From: an uncultured Clostridia bacterium
Lineage (GTDB): Bacteria; Bacillota; Clostridia; Oscillospirales; Acutalibacteraceae
Direction: 5' to 3'
NCBI GenBank assembly: GCA_947623765.1
Contig: CANQIG010000087.1
Location: forward strand, 1 to 7,636
DNA: 7,636 nt
Part shown: positions 4,542-7,636 of the stretch, piece after piece
Numbering within the stretch: the stretch's first letter is position 1
Layout of the letters: each line of letters begins with the position of its first letter
Made by a program: the position numbers and the translations under genes
The notes under the pieces: generated by a model
Database searches by the model: none
Told to the model about the DNA's origin: nothing
Seen by the model: only the letters and a program-made list of their open reading frames with translations

Positions 4542-6002
4542 ATGAAAAAAACCGTGTTTTCCCTGCTCTCGATGGTGCTCGTTCTTCTGCTCCTCGTCTC
4601 CTGCGGCAAGACGGCGGTGGAGCTCGCGGCCCCCGATGAGACGCCCGCGCCCACCGAATCCCCGGTACCCTCCGAACTCCCCGAAGACCTCGTGAGGGAC
4701 CTCCAGAAACTGAACGGCTTGGAGCTGCCGGATGCCGGCACCGAGGGCGGCGGCGACAGACCGCTGATCGCAGTCACCGGCACATACATTAGAAAGTACG
4801 ACCGCAACGTCATGCATCTTTGGGAGGAGACCTACGGCGATGAGATCCCCTTCGATTTCACGTTCGGGCCGAAAGGAGACGCGGAATTTGACGCGTGGTC
4901 CAAGAGCATCAAGGTCGGGATCATGTCGGGCAAGGGCCCGGACGCGTTCGTCCTCGCGTGCGGGGACTCCAAGCTGGACACGTCGCGCTACCCGTTCCCG
5001 GATCTCGAGCGCGCGAAGCGGCAGGGTTTGTTCTTCCCGCTGGACGACCTGATCGCCGGAAGCGAATACTATCGCCCCGAGGACCATGTGCAGGCCGTGA
5101 TGGACGCCGGGAAGCTGGACGGCGTGCAGCTCGTGATGCCGCTGACCTATCTCGTCCCCGCGCTGATGGCGGATGAGGAGTGGGTGACCGAGGAGGAGAT
5201 CACCGCGGTGGAGACGTTCGACGATCTGCTGTACAGCGAAAACCCCTATCTCGCCTTCCAAATGCAGTATAGCTCCTACGGTTATGTGTTCTGCGACATG
5301 ATGCCCGACGCGGTCGACTACGACGCGGAGACCGTGCGGCTGGACGCCGAGACGCTCGCCGCGCAGCTCAAGGAAATGCACGAGCTGGCGAAGGCGACGA
5401 GCGATTATGAGAATCCGGAGTTCCCGTTCAGCAACAATGAGATAAAACGCCTTTCATATGAAGTCGGGCGCGGGTATCTTGACGCGGAATTGTGGGCGCG
5501 CCAGATGGGCGTAAAAACCTTTGACGCGGAATTGGCCGGGTATAAATTCAACCCGGCCCCGCAGATGCGGCTCGTCCCCATCCCCGATGAAAACGGCGAT
5601 CTCTCCGCGCTGATCACCTCGTTCTGCGCGATCAACGCGAACACGGCGTTCTCCGAGGAATGTTGGAAGCTGCTGGAGCTGTTGTATTCCGACGAGGCGC
5701 AGGACGGCTGGATCAGATATGAAGACGGCATCATTGAGCGGGCGTTCGATGTCGCCGCGCCGCAGGGCGATCTGTTCGACGCGATGGGCGGTATGCCCAC
5801 CGGGGTCCGCTCGCACATCTATCAGGCGTTCCCCGAGGAGCTTGGGAAGATCACCCGCGCCCGGTTCCCGGGCTATCTCGACAACGCCTACGCCCCGATT
5901 TTTTGGGATGAGCTGTCTTTCAGTCAGGAGTACACCGACGAGGATTACCTCAAAATTGCGGAGGACATGATCCGCGAGATCAAGCTGGACCTCGCGGAAT
6001 AA
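4542..6002 (+). CDS. Extracellular solute-binding lipoprotein of ABC-transporter type
   Basis: This 486-residue protein looks like a membrane-anchored substrate receptor of an ABC importer (family 1-like solute-binding fold), working on the outer face of the cell membrane. The N-terminus MKKTVFSLLSMV plus a leucine-rich core ends in the lipobox LVSC, with the lipidated Cys at residue 21. A Pro/Glu-rich linker (about 30-50) follows. Family-like segments are SGKGPDAFVLA (129-139), GLFFPLDDL (162-170), VMPLTYLVPALMAD (198-211) and the hinge-side AINANTAFSEECWKLLELLYS (363-383). The ATG at 4542 has AAGGAGG 9 bases upstream; the frame is open further upstream but only through the promoter. The gene is monocistronic, with its own promoter and terminator, and no permease or ATPase gene beside it. 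The ligand is unknown; the weak N-terminal signature leaves some doubt about the exact family. Confidence 0.78.
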   Translation: MKKTVFSLLSMVLVLLLLVSCGKTAVELAAPDETPAPTESPVPSELPEDLVRDLQKLNGLELPDAGTEGGGDRPLIAVTGTYIRKYDRNVMHLWEETYGDEIPFDFTFGPKGDAEFDAWSKSIKVGIMSGKGPDAFVLACGDSKLDTSRYPFPDLERAKRQGLFFPLDDLIAGSEYYRPEDHVQAVMDAGKLDGVQLVMPLTYLVPALMADEEWVTEEEITAVETFDDLLYSENPYLAFQMQYSSYGYVFCDMMPDAVDYDAETVRLDAETLAAQLKEMHELAKATSDYENPEFPFSNNEIKRLSYEVGRGYLDAELWARQMGVKTFDAELAGYKFNPAPQMRLVPIPDENGDLSALITSFCAINANTAFSEECWKLLELLYSDEAQDGWIRYEDGIIERAFDVAAPQGDLFDAMGGMPTGVRSHIYQAFPEELGKITRARFPGYLDNAYAPIFWDELSFSQEYTDEDYLKIAEDMIREIKLDLAE

Positions 6003-6021
6003 CAGTAGACCCAAAACGCGC

Positions 6022-6067
6022 AGAGCCGCGCGGCGGACCCCGAAAGGTCCCCGCGCGGCTCTTTTTT
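6022..6067 (+). terminator. Intrinsic terminator after the solute-binding lipoprotein gene
   Basis: A 12-bp stem AGAGCCGCGCGG/CCGCGCGGCTCT (6022-6033 with 6051-6062) is topped by an inner 5-bp stem GGACC/GGTCC with loop CCGAAA, and is followed by a T-run (6063-6067). It begins 20 bases after the stop codon. On the other strand the T-run is poor, so it serves the plus strand best, but it may also slow transcripts from the convergent lipoprotein gene that ends at 6078. It fills the 75-base gap between the two genes. Confidence 0.93.
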
Positions 6068-6077
6068 CTTTCCCGGC

Positions 6078-6905
6078 TCAATACGCGCCGTCGACCGTCT
6101 CCGCGTAGTACGGCGACCGTTCATACGTCTCGAGGTCGACCATCACGTCGACCGCCGTCATGCCGCCCTCGGCGAAGTACACCGTGCCGACGGCGCAGAG
6201 GTGGCCGTCGCCGTTCAGCACCGGCGCGGCATAGTCGATGTTTTCCTCGGAGAGCGTGTCCGCGAGCGCCGCCGCGTAGCTTTCGCGCGGCCCGGCGGTC
6301 TCCGGCGCGGTGTAGAGCGCCGCGCCGCACCGATCCCAGAACGCGGAGCACAGCGCCTCCCGCGCCCGCTCCCGGAAGCCCGCGTCGGTCTCCCCCGCCG
6401 CGCCGAGCACCTCCGCCGGGGTGAGCGCCTCCCCCGTCGAGACCGAAAAGTTCGCCGGTTCCAGCACGTCCATCCCCTCGTCGCCCCGCGTCCGGATCCA
6501 GACGGAGAGCACGTCGCCGTTCACCGCCCAGTCATACGAGATCTCGGTGTAGATCGGGTAGCCGACCTCCTCCTCGAGAAACGGGTACTGCGTCCCCTCG
6601 AGCAGCTCCGTGTAGTACCGCTCATACACGTCCGCATTCCATGAGCGCGCCGTGTCGCTCTCGAGGTCCAGCTTCGGGATCGCATAGGAGCACTCGACCT
6701 TGTCCTTCCACGTAAACTCGTCCCGGTACGCGTCGGAAACGGACGGCGCGGGCGCTTCGGTCGGGGCGGCCGTCCGCGCGGGATTTTTGGGCGCTGCTGC
6801 GCGGGACGGCGCGGAGAAAAGCTCCGCGCAGCCCGCAAAGAGCGCCGCGAGCAGCACCGCGCCTGCGAGCGCGCCGAAGCGCTTCAAAAAACGTTCGTGT
6901 TTCAT
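6078..6905 (-). CDS. Lipoprotein resembling the DUF4163/DUF3298 (PdaC/RsiV-like) group
   Basis: The 275-residue protein starts MKHERFLKRF, followed by a hydrophobic stretch and the lipobox FAGC, with the lipidated Cys at 26, so it should be anchored outside the cell membrane. An Ala/Pro-rich linker (32-55) precedes the folded part. The folded part has features I associate with the DUF4163/DUF3298 domain pair found in PdaC-type deacetylases and the anti-sigma factor RsiV: a YAIPKLDLES segment (75-84), a central strand pattern DVLSVWIRTRG (131-141), and NFSVSTGEALTPAEVLG (152-168). There is no deacetylase domain. Four cysteines besides the lipidated one (72, 186, 193, 237) could form disulfides. 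The ATG at 6905-6903 overlaps the stop of the upstream hydrolase by one base (TGATG) and lacks a strong Shine-Dalgarno, so translation is probably coupled. The domain call is from pattern memory and moderate in confidence; the function is unknown. Confidence 0.7.
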   Translation of the reverse strand: MKHERFLKRFGALAGAVLLAALFAGCAELFSAPSRAAAPKNPARTAAPTEAPAPSVSDAYRDEFTWKDKVECSYAIPKLDLESDTARSWNADVYERYYTELLEGTQYPFLEEEVGYPIYTEISYDWAVNGDVLSVWIRTRGDEGMDVLEPANFSVSTGEALTPAEVLGAAGETDAGFRERAREALCSAFWDRCGAALYTAPETAGPRESYAAALADTLSEENIDYAAPVLNGDGHLCAVGTVYFAEGGMTAVDVMVDLETYERSPYYAETVDGAY

Positions 6906-7636
6906 CAGCGCACCTGATCGGCGCGGTAAAACAGATTCGCCGCCGTGCCGTCCGCGTTTCTGCCTTCGGCGGTCTGCGCGCGCGAGGCGAAGATCTCCAC
7001 GCCGCGCGCCGCGCCCATCGGCAGCGGGACGCGGTCGTCCCGCCCCGCTAGGATCTCCCCGCACTGCGCGATGCCTTCGGCGACGATCTCCTTCCCGCCG
7101 TAGTTGTGCGGGTGCGAATAGAGCACGGTCTCCGTCTTTTCCACATACGGCAGCAGCGCCTCGAGCGCCGCCCGGTATTCCGAGACCGAACCGCTCCCGA
7201 GGAAGAAGAACGTCGCGGAGTTCAGCCCGTCGCCGAGCAGCAGTGCCCGGTCCGGGAGCAGGTACGCCGCGAGCATCCCGTCGGTGTGCCCGGGCAGCGC
7301 CACGGCCTCCGCCGACGCCCCGCCGAGGTCGAACACCTTCCCGGGAAGAAGGTCGTGCGTCTCGCCCGTGTACCCCGGCTGGAACGCGCCACGCTCCACG
7401 GTCTCGCCCGGTTCGAGGTTCCCGAGAGTGTACTCGTACCGCGCCTCCACGCTGTCGTTCTCGAGCATCGCGCGGTCGGCGGGGTGGAGCCAGATGTCGG
7501 AAAAGCCGATCAGCCCGCCCGCGTGGTCGAGATGCCCGTGGGTCAGGAACACCGTGACGGGCAGGTCCGTCAGCGTTTTCACAAACGCCGCGAGATCCCC
7601 GCAGCCGAGCCCGGTGTCGATGAGCAGCGCGCGCTC
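6905..7636 (-). CDS. Metallo-beta-lactamase-fold hydrolase (5' end outside the window)
   Basis: The visible 243 residues are open to the right edge of the window, so the start is missing. Zinc-binding motifs of the metallo-beta-lactamase fold appear in order, numbered from the first visible residue: ALLIDTG (3-9), THGHLDHAGG (32-41, the HxHxDH motif), LPGHTDGM (114-121, third metal His), LLGDG (133-137, bridging Asp) and YSHPHN (173-178, final His). All metal ligands seem present, so it is likely an active cytoplasmic hydrolase, as no later membrane segment is seen. The family covers glyoxalase II, lactonases, phosphodiesterases and others; the substrate cannot be told from this part. It ends in TGATG shared with the downstream lipoprotein gene, implying a two-gene unit or the end of a longer operon. 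Confidence 0.9.
   Translation of the reverse strand, partial: ERALLIDTGLGCGDLAAFVKTLTDLPVTVFLTHGHLDHAGGLIGFSDIWLHPADRAMLENDSVEARYEYTLGNLEPGETVERGAFQPGYTGETHDLLPGKVFDLGGASAEAVALPGHTDGMLAAYLLPDRALLLGDGLNSATFFFLGSGSVSEYRAALEALLPYVEKTETVLYSHPHNYGGKEIVAEGIAQCGEILAGRDDRVPLPMGAARGVEIFASRAQTAEGRNADGTAANLFYRADQVR

Noticed and set aside
4311..5381. 356-codon minus-strand frame over the solute-binding gene and both promoters
   Set aside because: It spans two back-to-back promoters and is antisense to a gene with signal peptide, ribosome site and terminator.
5479..5534. 14-base direct repeat TTGACGCGGAATTG occurring twice, 42 bases apart
   Set aside because: Both copies are in frame inside the solute-binding gene and encode a DAEL motif; a short coding coincidence is the simplest reading.

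Overview
The window looks like a GC-rich member of the Clostridia, most likely Oscillospirales-type gut bacteria. This rests on the gene order ylxM-ffh-rpsP-khpA-rimM-trmD, on clostridial protein signatures (the MAKDL start of YlxM, the GLHARPATFF motif of HPr, the YPQYTRP motif of TrmD) and on sigma-A type promoters with Shine-Dalgarno sites. It is an inference from remembered family features, not a database match.

Positions 1-4352, read on the minus strand, hold a housekeeping block for protein targeting and translation. A strong promoter at 4324-4352 drives ylxM and ffh (signal recognition particle), then rpsP (ribosomal protein bS16) and a KH-domain RNA-binding protein (KhpA). A clear intrinsic terminator follows at 1778-1805. 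After 213 bases with hairpins but no convincing promoter come rimM and trmD, overlapping by 4 bases. The gene after trmD is not the usual rplS but an HPr phosphocarrier gene, cut by the window start and preceded by its own promoter.

Positions 4353-6067, on the plus strand, hold a divergently transcribed solute-binding lipoprotein gene with a textbook promoter, A-tracts upstream, a good ribosome binding site and a strong terminator. No permease or ATPase gene is beside it.

Positions 6078-7636, on the minus strand, hold a metallo-beta-lactamase-fold hydrolase (its start lies outside the window) coupled by a TGATG junction to a small lipoprotein resembling the DUF4163/DUF3298 (PdaC/RsiV) group. 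This pair converges on the solute-binding gene.

No CRISPR array, insertion sequence, tRNA, rRNA or phage gene was seen. The unusual signals are regulatory: a perfect 10-bp inverted repeat at the expected start of the ylxM transcript, twin TTG starts with a decoy ATG 7 bases upstream in ylxM and ffh, and the unexplained structured region ahead of rimM.
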